Source of the DNA: Prorocentrum cordatum
Taxonomy: Eukaryota; Sar; Dinophyceae; Prorocentrales; Prorocentraceae
Length of the DNA stretch: 64,000 bases
Reading direction: 5' to 3'
NCBI GenBank assembly: GCA_963575745.1
Contig: CAUYUJ010004980.1
Coordinates: 224,229 to 288,228, forward strand
Within the stretch, counting starts at the first letter, position 1, and every line of letters starts with the position of its first letter. A model generated the notes under the pieces. The model worked only from the letters and a program-made list of their open reading frames with translations, did not search any database and was not told the origin of the DNA. The translations under genes and the position numbers were made by a program. Positions 31,800 through 41,790 of the stretch are shown here, in pieces.

Positions 31800-32039
31800 T
31801 TAGTAGTATGATTATCAATCGCCGTTTGCATATGATCACGAGTACTGTCATTGTTCTCGTGCTTACGCATATAAAGATGATCCGTAGTAGTATTACCATT
31901 ACGATGACTCGTATAAATCGTATTCGTCGTATGCTTCCTGCTCGAAACATGATTCTCTACGTTATGAGCAATACGACCATTAGTCTATCACTCTCATTAC
32001 TACTGTTAATCCATATTCTTTTTCCCAACATTACGCTTA
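31800..32039. other. 3' flank of the RRM gene
   Basis: Less G+C-rich sequence with TCATTACTACTG and ATTCTTTTTCCC words, lying just downstream of the TAG at 32,040 on the minus strand. I see no polyadenylation signal I can trust. Confidence 0.4.
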
Positions 32040-33911
32040 CTATCCCTCTTCTCTGGCCACCAGCTCCCTCTCGTAGAGGCCGGCCCCAGCGTCCTGCAGG
32101 GGCTTCCCGTCGCGACGCAGCTCCGGGTCGCCGGCGAGCTGCGCGTGGAGGGCGCGGGCCACCGAAAGCAGCTCCTGAGGGGCAGCGAGGGCGGGGGGGG
32201 GCAGGCTCAGGGGGGGAGCGCATCCCCTCGAGCTCGTTCTCGGACGGGGTTTCTCTCGTTTTCGTATGTTCCTGGAGGCTTTCCTGTCTCGGGATCCGTT
32301 TCAGCAGCTGCGCCTCGAGGGTGCCTGGATCGTCCCGAACGACCGCCAGAAGCCCGAGCTACGACCCGAAAACCACCAGGAGACCGGCTCGGGGGGGACC
32401 ATCGACCTGGACTCGGCGATACATCGCCGATAGGTCGGCGATGGACCCCTAGATAGCGAAACCACCCGTACCTGAACGGGGTGGGCTATCGGGCCCCCAT
32501 CGGCGTCTGGGGGCCGATGCATCCCCCCTGGAGCCCGTCCCTCCCTGACGTTGCCCCGGAGCACCCTGTTCCAGAACTTGCACTTCTCGTGGTAGTCCGG
32601 GTCGCTCACCTTGCCAGGATCCGGCAGCAGATCGGATCGAGAGCTTTGGTCGGAAATCGGCGCGTGCGTCTGGCATGTCTGCACCAGTCAGCACGGGGTC
32701 GAGATCGACTCGAATCGACCGCGCCGGAATCTACAAAAGCGAGCGTCATGCAGGCAGGGGGTCGCACCAGATCGTCGGAAAGTCGGAGTCGAATCGGGTC
32801 GGACCGGCCAGAATCGACATCGAAATGGACCCAGGCACCCCATGTCTTCATTTCCTCAATACGGGGTCCCCAAAAGTCGTGAATCGTTGTTTGACAGTCC
32901 CGGGACCCAGCGAGGGCCCCCCGTGGCCGAAATTTACGAAAGCCCTCCGTGATTTCTCCGCAACGAACGGATGTCTGGTAATGGGCCCTGCCTTGTCCGA
33001 GTCCAGGTGCCGCATGCTCACCACCTTGTCGTGCAGCGAGGCCGGGAATTTCAGGGGCGCCCTCAGCGCCCGCAGCGCCGCGCTGCGGTCCCGGAAGCTC
33101 ACGAAGGCCGTGCCCTCGCACTGGTAGGGGTCCAGCGGGTGCGGCTCGGCGCGGCAGTGGCGCACGGGGCCGAACTTGGAGAAGAACCGCCGGAGGCGCT
33201 CCTCAAAGGAAAAGGCATCGACACCGCTACCCGTGCCTCGTTTTCGCCTTTCTGGGCCTCCTGGGATGAGTCGCCTCGAAATTCTCGTCAGAACGCACCC
33301 CTGAAGTCCAGGAGTAGCGGTATCGCTCTCATTCGGAGCCTTGGATGGTAACTGCTCGAATGTCTTCGCAAGAGAGATACAAGGCTCATGAGCCCGATTA
33401 AAAGCCATTGAGCCGATCAGGCCAGATTGACCAGAATTCATAAGGATTAACCGGAATGAAGCGGGACTATGCCGGATTAGACCAGTGTTCGATCGCGGAT
33501 GTACCAGCGCCAATGCCGAAATGAACCTCCCCAGATTGCGTCCGAAAGAAGCTCTGGAGGCGCTCCTGCATGTACTCTGGTGTCTTGCCCATCGGCATCC
33601 CCTTGAGCTCCTAGAAGAAGAATGCTTCTACAGAAACATGCACGTTCGGAACTCCACCTGGATTTCTTGGATCGGCGCAGGGCCCCTCCCTCGCGGCGCC
33701 GGAGGTGCCGCCAGGTGGATCCAACGCACATCCCAGAAAATCCGCGCGGGCCTCTGAACATGTTGTCCATCGCTTGTTCTTCTTCGAGCTCCAGGGTGTT
33801 CTCCCCGTACACCCGCGCGCCGTCGTAGCCGTCGCTCGGGGCGTCGTGGTACCAGTCGACGAGCTTCCCCGTGACCTGCGAGACGTCGGGGTAGTGCAGG
33901 AGGCTGTCGGC
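32040..33911 (-). CDS. RRM-domain RNA-binding protein, five 3' exons with stop
   Basis: Exons on the minus strand, all phase 0: A about 33,911-33,792 (ADSLLHYPDVSQVTGKLVDW ... GARVYGENTL), B 33,610-33,566 (ELKGMPMGKTPEYMQ), C 33,201-32,992 (ERLRRFFSKFGPVRHCRAEP, CEGTAFVSFRDRSAALRALR, VVSMRHLDSDK), D 32,609-32,565 (VSDPDYHEKCKFWNR), E 32,174-32,040 (ELLSVARALHAQLAGDPEL ... RELVAREEG, TAG). Joined, they give 184 codons. An RRM can be read across exons A to C: RNP2-like LELKGMP, helix PEYMQERLRRFFSKFG, RNP1-like CEGTAFVSF, second helix AALRALRA. The product should bind RNA. Its exact role is unknown. A (GAG)n run directly upstream could encode an acidic N-terminal stretch. Introns: A/B is family H, B/C includes family V, C/D includes family B, D/E is families I and J. 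A/B and B/C start with GA, C/D with GC, D/E with GT. Confidence 0.75.
32175..32564 (-). mobile_element. Intron built of families I and J
   Basis: Starts GTGCTCCGGGGCAACGTCAG, contains the family I block (32,564-32,400: GGTTTCGCTATCTAGGGGTC, ATCGCCGACCTATCGGCGAT), then family J (32,350-32,235: GGTCGTTCGGGACGATCCAG, GAGGCGCAGCTGCTGAAAC), and ends CGCTGCCCCTCAG at exon E. Confidence 0.65.
32610..32991 (-). mobile_element. Intron opened by family B
   Basis: Starts GCAGGGCCCATTACCAGAC (GC donor). Family B follows (ACGGAGGGCTTTCGTAAATT, GCTGGGTCCCGGGACTGTCA). Then come about 250 bp of unassigned sequence with TCGGTCCGACCCGATTCGAC words. It ends GATCCTGGCAAG. Confidence 0.55.
33202..33565 (-). other. 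Intron starting with a copy of the next exon
   Basis: The 364-bp intron starts GAGCGCCTCCAGAGCTTCTT. Exon C begins GAGCGCCTCCGGCGGTTCTT right after the acceptor TTTTCCTTTGAG. 17 of 20 bases agree. A family V copy in reverse lies at 33,240-33,305. The frame needs GA as the donor. Confidence 0.65.
33611..33791 (-). mobile_element. Family H element as intron with GA start
   Basis: Starts GAGCTCGAAGAAGAACAAGC and ends GCATTCTTCTTCTAG. Exon B begins GAGCTCAAGGGG. The body is family H (CCGCGCGGATTTTCTGGGAT, GCGGCACCTCCGGCGCCGCG, CGATCCAAGAAATCCAGG). Confidence 0.6.
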
Positions 33912-33924
33912 CTCTCTGGGCTCC

Positions 33925-34060
33925 TCCTCCTCCTCCTCATCCTCCTCCCCCTCCTTCACCACCTCCTCCTCCTCCTCCTCGTCCCCCCCTCCTCCTCCTC
34001 CTCCTCTTCCTCCTCCTCCTCCTCCTCCTCCTCCCCCTCCTCCTCCTCCACACCTGGCGT
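33925..34060. repeat. (CTC)n microsatellite
   Basis: CTC with ATC and CCC interruptions. On the minus strand its first part is in frame with the RRM gene as Glu codons. Confidence 0.9.
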
Positions 34061-34084
34061 CCTCTCCCGGCGAAAAGAAACACT

Positions 34085-34233
34085 ACGGATGCCTGTTGCT
34101 CAGTGTCGGCCTCCGGGGGCCCTCAGCGGGCCCCGGGACCGTCAAGAACGGCTCGGGATGAAGATCCAGTCCTGGGAAGGGGTCCTGACCTCCGGAGAGT
34201 CACGTTGGGAAGAAGTCACGACGTCGGACGTCT
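34085..34233 (+). mobile_element. Family B copy
   Basis: GGCCTCCGGGGGCCCTCAGC, GACCGTCAAGAACGGCTCGG, GACCTCCGGAGAGTCACGTT and ACGACGTCGGACGTCTGGGC. On the minus strand it starts directly after the candidate exon 34,293-34,234. Confidence 0.65.
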
Positions 34234-34293
34234 GGGCCCTCCTCCTCCACCTCCTCCTCCACCTTGTCCGCTTCCAGGTGCCCCGCATGCTCC
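34234..34293 (-). CDS. Candidate upstream exon of the RRM gene
   Basis: After GGGGATGTCAG the minus strand reads QVEHAGHLEADKVEEEVEEE, then family B begins. The acidic composition fits the Glu-rich start of exon A below it. The donor is not standard. Confidence 0.35.
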
Positions 34294-34399
34294 ACCTGCT
34301 GACATCCCCGTCCCCTCCTCCCCACATCAACACTGTCTCACTGAAACCGTCGCGCTGACCTCTCCAAGAAGCACGTTTACGACACAGCTGATCCTACAT

Positions 34400-34690
34400 A
34401 TTACCACCCTTCTCGCCGCGATCGGTTTCGGCTAGTCATTTCGGCCGAGACCCTGCCACCATCCTCCGACCCCACACCATCCTCATCCCCCGCGACAGCC
34501 ATTATCATACCGTTCATGGGACGGTAAGCACTCCAACATTGCACGATGGTCCTTCCTCATCCCCTCTCATCCGTCTCCTCCCCCCCGTCAGCGTCCTCGC
34601 TTGATTTGCACGAGCGCTCTCACTGAACCTGCCCAGAGCTTCGCGCAGCACACGCCTCGGACGCAACGAGCGGCAAGCACCAAGGGCTTG
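34400..34690. other. No recognised feature
   Basis: Mixed sequence between the candidate exon and a (GGA)n run at 34,695-34,745. No exon or repeat family recognised. Confidence 0.35.
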
Positions 34691-34849
34691 CAGGAGGAAA
34701 GGAAGGAAGGAGGAGGAGGAGGAGGAGGAGGAGGAGGAGGGGGAGGAAGAGGAAAAGCAGGCGATGCTACGTCACAAGGCGGCCCACGCACGGAAGCAAG
34801 CGCAAGCGCCACAATGATAAGGGCAGGGAGCACAAGAGCGAGAGCTCAG

Positions 34850-35125
34850 CTAGCGTGAAACTTGCAAGGGGTAACTCCGTCGCTGACGCTCCCAGCTGCA
34901 CCGTTCGATCACCATCGCCAGTGCTATGGATTGTACGTGCCTCGGACCCCTAGGCAAAGCACTGCGCTGAGTGGTGATGGGCAGCTCATCCTTAGGAACC
35001 GCGGCACCCCAGCAGACCAAATCTTCTACAGGCAAACTGCTACTGCACGGAACGCTGAAGAAGGAACGAATTTCCTGTCCGGCTCCACACAAAAACCATG
35101 GTGCACGAGAAGCGCCAGAGAAAGA
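34850..35125 (+). other. Open plus-strand segment, uncertain
   Basis: The plus strand reads STALSGDGQLILRNRGTPAD and FYRQTATARNAEEGTNFLSG before entering the (GGA)n tract. Composition is protein-like, but no splice borders or family are evident. Confidence 0.25.
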
Positions 35126-35127
35126 AC

Positions 35128-35345
35128 CATGGAAGGGGAGGAGGAGGAGGAGAAGGAGGAGGAGGAAGAGGAGGAGGAGGAACGGGAGGAGGAAGAAGAG
35201 GAGGACGAGAGGGAGAAGGAGAAGAGGGAGGAGGAGGAGAGGGAGGAGGAGGAGGAGGAGGAGAGGGAGGAGGAAGAGGAGGAGGAGAAGGAGGAGGAGG
35301 AGGAGGGGGAGGAGGAGGAGGAGGAGAAGAGGAGGAGGACGAGAA
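35128..35345. repeat. (GGA)n purine tract
   Basis: About 215 bp of GAGGAGGA with AAG and GGG interruptions. Confidence 0.9.
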
Positions 35346-35499
35346 GGACGAGGGGAACGAGGAGGACGCCCTAAGGAACAGCGAGCCCGTTCCGAAGCAA
35401 AAATGATCCTTATTGCAGCAAGGTTGCTACAGCTCTCCTCCTCCACGAAAGACCGCCGCCGCGACGATCGTGGGGGACCAGCTCGGAGGGAAAAACATC

Positions 35500-35800
35500 A
35501 AGCTGGAATCCGCAATACATCGCTGATAGGCTGGCGAAAGGCAGCCGTTAGCGAAACCGCACGACCCTGGGGGGCTATCGTGCCACTATCGGCGAGCAAT
35601 GGGCGATTAGGGGTCGATGCCTCCCCCTTGAGCCTATCCCCCCTAACGTCCCTAACTTTGCCCTTTGATTTTCAGGTCATAACTCGGCTTCGCAGCGGCC
35701 GTTCGGGACGATTCCAGCACCCCCAGAACGCCCTAGACGAGGCGCAGCTGATGGAGACCACCCCGGGCTCCGAAAACTTCCGAGAACTCCGGAAACCTTT
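35500..35800 (+). mobile_element. Families I and J side by side
   Basis: Family I: CAATACATCGCTGATAGGCT, GTTAGCGAAACCGCACGACC, GATTAGGGGTCGATGCC. Family J: GGCCGTTCGGGACGATTCCA, GACGAGGCGCAGCTGATGG. Confidence 0.6.
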
Positions 35801-35857
35801 CGATTGCGTTCCCCCCCCTCAGCCTACCCCCCCCCGAACGTTGCCCCTGATCCTCAC

Positions 35858-36041
35858 GTGTCCCACCTCCCTCCGCCCTCCCTGCTGCGCAGGGCTGTGC
35901 AACCAGGACGCCGGCAGCCTCTCTGGAGTACGGCAGCACGAAGGGCCACCTCCCGGAGCCCCATGCGCCCGGGGGCGGAGAGGCGAGCAGAGGCAGCGTG
36001 CGCGTGCGGCCCTCGGGCAGAAGCTTCCTGAACTGGCCTGC
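35858..36041 (-). CDS. Probable exon, unknown protein
   Basis: The minus strand reads VAGQFRKLLPEGRTRTLPLL, ASPPPGAWGSGRWPFVLPYS and REAAGVLVAQPCAAGRAEGG. It follows family P, whose end TTAAGCCCTTAACGATCGAG supplies the AG. It ends at GACAC/GTGAGGATCAGGGGCAACG, the family I intron start. It may be an upstream exon of the RRM gene or of a separate gene. Confidence 0.5.
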
Positions 36042-36200
36042 CACCTCGATCGTTAAGGGCTTAACGACTTCTGGTGTCCCTCGACTCGCGCTGGAGCTTC
36101 CATGATTTCCCAAGATTGACCTGGATATCTCGACGTCTGCGTAGAGTCATGTGGACGTACCTCGATTTCTCTCGATGTACTTCGTTCTATCTGGCGGGTT
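36042..36200 (-). mobile_element. Family P copy 1
   Basis: The CGTTAAGGGCTTAACG palindrome, then CTGGTGTCCCTCGACTCG and GGACGTACCTCGATTTCTC. It matches 63,330-63,520. In both places an exon starts at the palindrome end on the minus strand. Confidence 0.6.
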
Positions 36201-36229
36201 TCGGAATCTCTTGGGGGCGTATCGTCTAC

Positions 36230-36500
36230 TTCCGCCAGTTTTCGCCAAGCTTCCGCCAGCGGAGGCGTCCTCGCTTTATTTCCGCCGCCTTCCGCCGCCC
36301 TTCAGCCGCCTTCCACCGAAGAAGAGATGCCAACTCCTTCGATCCTCGAAGGCGAGGCCCTTGCTGGAACGCCCCATATGGATCTACCTAAGTCAGTCCC
36401 ACCAGCCCTTTGGGCTAAGGTGGTCCAGCGATATCGTTTTTCCTCTCCCAAAACCCTCTTTTCTTCGGGGAGGCGCCCCCTCCCCTCCCCACCCCTCTTT
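36230..36500. other. Short TTCCGCC-rich repeat, otherwise unassigned
   Basis: 36,230-36,320 repeats TTCCGCCAG/TTCCGCCGCC with a period near 10-16. The rest is unassigned. Confidence 0.45.
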
Positions 36501-36539
36501 TTGGGGGGAGCGGGCCACGATGTATTAGAGGGTTCTGTT

Positions 36540-36970
36540 TCGCCCAAGACGGCTCCAAGAGGGCATCCGATGCTCCCAGATGGCCTCCAAGATAGCCCAC
36601 GATAGCCGACGATGGCTCTTCCAACATACCTCTAAGAGGCCCGACGAGGGTCACAAGACGGCTCGAAGTGTTCCCAGAGCACCTCTGGACCCACCAAGAG
36701 GTCCAACTGCTTCAAAAACCTAAAGAACATCAATGATGCTTACCTTCCCGCCTTTTCGCTTCCGATGCGCTTTGGAGATCTCAAGATGACACCAAGATGG
36801 CCCAAGAGAGGCCCAAGAGGAGCCCGAAGAGGCCCTCCAGACGACCCCAACCAAGAGCGCCCAAGCGCGGCCCAAGACCGCCCCAAGAGGGCCCCAAGAG
36901 GCAAACCCCAGGGGGGGGAACCAAATCGGGGACCCCCCCCTTTTGATCGATGGCCTCCAAGATGACCCCA
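36540..36970. repeat. Family E tract
   Basis: AAGATGGCCCAAGAGAGGCC, CAAGAGCGCCCAAGCGCGGC and GCCCCAAGAGGCAAACCCC: 10-14-bp words built on CCAAGAGG. Confidence 0.6.
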
Positions 36971-36984
36971 AGAGGCGTCCTCGT

Positions 36985-37082
36985 CCTCGTCCTTGCCCTC
37001 ATCGTTTTCCTTCTCGTTTTCCTCCTCGTCCTCGCCGTCGTGGTCGTCGTTTTCCTCCTCCTCCTCCTCCTCCTCCTCCAAC
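36985..37082. repeat. TCCTCGTC / CTC tract
   Basis: GTCCTCGTCCTTGCCCTC, then (CTC)n to 37,080. Confidence 0.75.
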
Positions 37083-37362
37083 TTCCCTCGTCCCCACGCG
37101 GGCTGCAGCGATGGCCCGAAGAGGCCCTCCGAGGCCACCCCCTTGCTCCCAGGGATCTATCACCCTGGTTGCCCACTTTGTTTTACTACATGTGTCTTTT
37201 TCGTCCATTCTCCGTCAACTCTCATGGGCAGGGTTTCCAAATGGGCTGGTGGGGATTTTTTTTTTTTGCCGCGAGCGAAGAGCGCAGGCGGCGAGAGAAC
37301 TCGTCCCGGCCTACGAACAAACCTAATTAGCTACAAGACGCGCCGCTAGCCGGCCGGCCCAC

Positions 37363-37770
37363 TCACCAAGCAGCAGCGGGGCTGTGCGGGAGGCTGACAG
37401 CTGGGGGCATCCAGGGAAGCTCAGGCACGTGCAGTCTGACAAAATGCCGATAAAGTCGGTGCATGCCGTGAGGTATAGCCCACACAGACGACGCGGGGAC
37501 GTGCACGAAGATGTCGACGTGTCCATCATGCTGGGTGGGCGTACAGGCGAGAAGAACGATGGGCGAATCGCCAGTGGGGCGCCAGGCCCAGGGCCGTCCC
37601 AACGGCGTGTGCGGGCTAGGGGAGCTGAGCTGCCGAGGGACGTCGCAAACCTGCCTGAAGAGGGGGATGAGTCCAGGGTGGTGTTGCGACTGCAGAAGGC
37701 TAAACCACTCCTGCGCGACCACAGTACCCAAGGGGCCATCGTCCCGTGCCCGAAGGAAGCCCGGACGTCA
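37363..37770 (-). CDS. Unknown ORF, possible terminal exon
   Basis: The minus strand is open for about 135 codons. It reads FLRARDDGPLGTVVAQEWFS, LLQSQHHPGLIPLFRQVCDV, GDSPIVLLACTPTQHDGHVD and SVWAIPHGMHRLYRHFVRLH, and ends SPAAAW at TGA. G+C at third positions is higher than in the plus frame, which is also open (about 168 codons). TGA closes it upstream at about 37,771, so an acceptor should lie inside. No family recognised. Confidence 0.35.
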
Positions 37771-37919
37771 GTGGGCCGGCCCCTCCAACAACGGCACAGA
37801 GCCGACGCCAGATGGACTGTAGGAGACCGCCAGGCTGGCGTGGTGAACATCGCCAGCGAGGCAGGGGGATCCAGGGAGGGGCTGCACTGAGGGCGGTCAC
37901 CCCTGCACTCCAGGGTCTC

Positions 37920-40560
37920 CGTCGAATCCGTCATTCCCCGCGGGCGTCCAGGGTCGCAGCTAACCGCCGCTGAAGGTGAGGTACAGTTACCGCTATCAGC
38001 GGGGGTCCTTCGAACCCGTCAGTCCCCGCGGGCGTCCAGGGTCGCAGCTAACCGCCGCCGAAGGTGAGGTAAAGTTACCGTTATCAGCTGGGGTCCTGGG
38101 CCGCCCTGGGGAGTGGGGACGTTCGACTCCGAGACCAGGACTCGAGCCTGGCGGCAGCCCAGCCTGGGGGAGACCCGAGGGGAGGGACGGTGGGAACTGA
38201 CATCACCGACCCTCTACGCGGAGGGGCTCCCAAGAAGTGGACGTGGCCAGAGCCCGGCCCGAGAGGGACCCGAGGAGAGAGGCGGTGGGGACAGACATCA
38301 CCGCACATCGTACGGATCCCAGGTGCACCTGCCCAGGGGACACGGCCGCCATTCCCCGAGGGGCATCCAGGGTCGCAGCTAACCGCCGCTGGGAGGAAGG
38401 TAATACCGCACGGTCGATCTTTTCGTCCACTACTGGTGTGGTCCAGGGTGGGCAGTCTGCAGCCAGTGGACTGACTCGCTGAGGGCAGTGCTGCCACCTC
38501 GAAGGCCGACGCATCCATGGGGGGTGTGTGGTGGTACATCCAGGGTCGCAGCTAACCGCTGCTGAAGTGTAAAGAGGAGGTACCGCGCCCGTAGTCTCAG
38601 CTGCTCCCCACGTGGATCCAGGGTCGCGGCAAACCGCCGCTCTGGGTTGAGTGACGACGGAGCACCCACGGAGGGTGGCGGCAGACGGCCCTTGTCAGAC
38701 AGCACCGGGATGCAAGAGTACCCTGGGCCCCTGTGGGATGCCTCGTGCCCGTAGTCTCTGCTAGTCCCCGCATGGATCCAGGGTCGCGGGTAACCGCCGC
38801 TCTGGGTAGAGTGAGGACGGAGCGACCACGGAGGGTGGCGGCAGACGGCCCTTGGCAGACAGCACTGGGATGCTAGAGTACCTTGAGCTCCCGCGGGATG
38901 TCTCGTGCCCGTAATCTCTGCTACTCCCCGCATGGATCCAGGGTCGCGGCTAACCGCCGCTCTGGGTTGAGTGAAGACGGAGCGACCGCGGAGGGTGGCG
39001 GCAGACGGCCCTAGGCAGACAGCACCGGGATGCAAGAGTACCTTGAGCACCCGCGGGAGGCCTCGTGCCCGTAGTCTCTGCTACCCCCCGCGTGGATCCA
39101 GGGTCGCGGCTAACCGCCGCTCTGGGTTGAGTGAAGACGGAGCGTCCATGGAGGGTGGCGGCAGACGGTCCTTGGCAGACAGCACCGGGATGCTAGAGTA
39201 CCTTGAGCTCCCGCGGGAGGCCTCGTGCACGTAGTCTCTGCTACTCCCCGCATGGATCCAGGGTCGCGGCTAACCGCCGCTCTGGGTTGAGTGAAGACGG
39301 AGCAACCACGGAGGGTGGCGGCAGACGGCCCTTGGCAGACAACACAGGGATGCTAGAGTACCTTGAGCTCCCGCGGGAGGCCTCGTGCCCGTAGTCTCTG
39401 CTACTCCCCGCATGGATCCAGGGTCGCGGCTAACCGCCGCTCTGGGTTGAGGGAAGACGGTGCGTCCACGGAGGGTGGCGGCAGACGGCCCTTGTCAGAC
39501 AGCACCGGGATGCAAGAGTACCTTGAGCACCCGCGGGAGGTCTCGCGCCCGTAGTCTCAGCTGCTCCCCGTGTGGATCCAGGGTCGCGGCGAACGCCGCT
39601 CTGGGTTGAGTGAAGACGGAGAACCCACGGAAGGTGGCGGCGGACGGCCCTGGGCAGACAGCACTGGGATGCAAGAGTACCCTGAGCCCCCGCGGGATGT
39701 CTCGAGCCCGAAAGTGGGGACAGACATCACCGCACATCGTAGGTGCACCTGGCCAGGGGACACGGCCGCCATTCCCCCAGGGGCATTCAGGGTCGCAGCT
39801 AACCGCCGCTGAGAGGAAGGTAGTACCGAACGGTCGATATTTTCGTCCACTACTGGTGTGGTCCAGGGTGGGCAGTCTGCAGCCAGTGGACTGACTCGCT
39901 CAGGGCAGTGCTGCCACCTCGAAGGCCGACGCGTCCATGGGGGGGGGGGGGGGGGGGGTGGGGGCCAGGGTCGCAGCTAACCGCTGCTGAAGTGTAGAGA
40001 GGAGGTACCGCGCCCGTAGTCTCAACTGCTCCCCGCGTGGATCCAGGCGGCAAACCGCCGCTCTGGGTTGAGTGACGACGGAGCACCCACGGAGGGTGGC
40101 GGCAGACGGCCCTTGTCAGACAGCACCGGGATGCAAGAGTACCCTGAGCCCCCGTGGGATGTCCCGTGCCCGTAGTCTGTGCTACTCCCCGCATGGATCC
40201 AGGGTCGCGGCTAACCGCCGCTCTGGGTAGAGTGAGGACGGAGCGACCACGGAGGGTGGCGGCAGACGGCCCTAGGCAGACAGCACTGGGATGCACGAGT
40301 ACCTTAAGCTCCCGCGGGATACAGCACAGGGATGCAAGAGTACCTTGAGCTCCCGCGGGAGGCCTCGTGCCCGTAGTCTCTGCTACGCCCTGCATGGATC
40401 CAGGGTCGCGGCTAACCGCCGCTCTGGGTTGAGTGAAGACGGAGCGTCCACGGAGGGTGGCGGCAGACGGCCCTTGTCAGACAGCACCGGGATGCTAGAG
40501 TGCCTTGAGCTCCCGCGGGATGTCTCGTGCCCGTAGTCTCTGCTACTCCCCGCACAGCCA
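37920..40560. repeat. 160-bp satellite with about 1.43-kb higher-order period
   Basis: Monomers carry GGATCCAGGGTCGCGGCTAA, CCGCCGCTCTGGGTTGAG, GGAGGGTGGCGGCAGACGG and CCCGTAGTCTCTGCTACTCC with a 160-bp step (for example 38,932, 39,092, 39,252, 39,412). A distinct block (GGGACACGGCCGCCATTCC, GATCTTTTCGTCCACTACTG, CAGCCAGTGGACTGACTCGC) occurs at about 38,290-38,530 and again at about 39,725-39,950. A G-run lies at 39,942-39,965. Confidence 0.95.
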
Positions 40561-40729
40561 AGTCTTCAAAGGAAACCACCTCTCAAAATTACAACAACGA
40601 ATCGATCAAATCGGTTACCCGCCACCCATAGAATGTTGACAACGGGCGAAACTGAGAGACTGAACCGCAAGGTATATTTCAACGAAAATCGAAAATCGCC
40701 CGACCCTTCGTCGTGTGTGAGACGATGTC

Positions 40730-41060
40730 GTCGTTTTCGTCGTCGTCGTCGCCGTCGCCAGTCCTCAGTCCCGCCTCTTGGGCCATCTCGGGGCGATCTC
40801 CTAGGCCTCTTGGGACGTCTTGGACGCTGGTAAGACCAAACAACGAATATGCTAAACTCATACGGGTTCCTGAAGTAATGGTATGGTACGGTCTTCGCCT
40901 CTTGGGGCCGTCTTGGGGTTCCTCTGGGAGCCGTCTTGGGTACCCTTGGGCCGTCTTGGACTCCCTTGGGACTTATCTGGAAGCTCTGGGGGGTCCCGGA
41001 AGGACTCCGCGGAAGCTCCTGGGAGGTTCAGGGGAGGCCCCGGGAAGGGAGGGGGCCCTT
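40730..41060. repeat. (CGT)n run then family E tract
   Basis: GTCGTCGTCGTC at 40,735-40,755, then GCCTCTTGGGACGTCTTGG-type words in reverse orientation to other family E tracts. Confidence 0.5.
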
Positions 41061-41129
41061 CGGTGATTCTGGGTGACCCTGGTGTGCTGCAGCCCCAGGG
41101 CCTCCGGGTGTAGGTTTCCGATTTATGAA

Positions 41130-41170
41130 AAACTAGAACCACTCGCGCGCTGCGCGCTTTGGTTCTAGCA
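41130..41170. repeat. Perfect-ended hairpin
   Basis: CTAGAACCA and TGGTTCTAG enclose CTCGCGCGCTGCGCGCTT, itself self-complementary. Confidence 0.8.
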
Positions 41171-41394
41171 AGATGTGGCGACGGTCCAGGGTTCGCAGCA
41201 TCGGAGCGCAGAAAGACTTCTATCAATCATCATCAATCAGAAAAGCGTACCCTCCATCTATGTCCCCACGGACGCATGCCGTGAACCCCAATCGACCTTA
41301 ATCCTGCATTCTCCTCTCAGCAAGCCCTCTCACTCCCTCCCTTTTCCACCCCCCTTTTTGGCGGACCATCGGAATCACAGTCCACGTGGCAGAG

Positions 41395-41490
41395 GAACTG
41401 TTGCGGGCGCGGTGGACGAGTTCCACTCAGCATGCAACGCGCAAAGTATATCGTTGTCGACGCAGTGGACGTGTTCCACTCGGCGTGCAA
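41395..41490. repeat. Two tandem units of about 60 bp
   Basis: GGTGGACGAGTTCCACTCAG then CATGCAACGC, and again AGTGGACGTGTTCCACTCGG then CGTGCAACAA. Confidence 0.65.
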
Positions 41491-41564
41491 CAATGAAAAA
41501 TACAGCTGGCCGCAGGTCTAAAAAGGATTTCGTATGATCCCACTTCAGCAGGCTACATACCTTT

Positions 41565-41790
41565 TTTTTCATTTCCAGAGAGGCGCCTCGAGAAAACAAC
41601 GCACACATGCACAGCAGCAGCTCGTGTGTTCACCAGGGAGGAGGGGGGGCGGGCCCCAGTCCTTCATCCACCCGCTTGAAGCAGCCGCTAAAAGCAGCCA
41701 CAATCTGGTCTTTGGGGAGAGGGGGGGCCCGCGCCGATCGGTGAAAAAGCAACAACAAAAAAACTGCCTCTCAAGACGGCTCAAGGGGCC
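41565..41790 (-). other. Possible exon between TTTTAG and GTATGT
   Basis: On the minus strand GGCTGCTTTTAG is followed by AASSGWMKDWGPPPLLPGEH, which stops at LWK-TGA just before a good GTATGT donor. The frame and function are unclear. Confidence 0.2.

Noticed and set aside
37920-40560. CRISPR or protein-coding repeat
   Set aside because: 160-bp units are contiguous with no spacers, and 160 is not a multiple of three.
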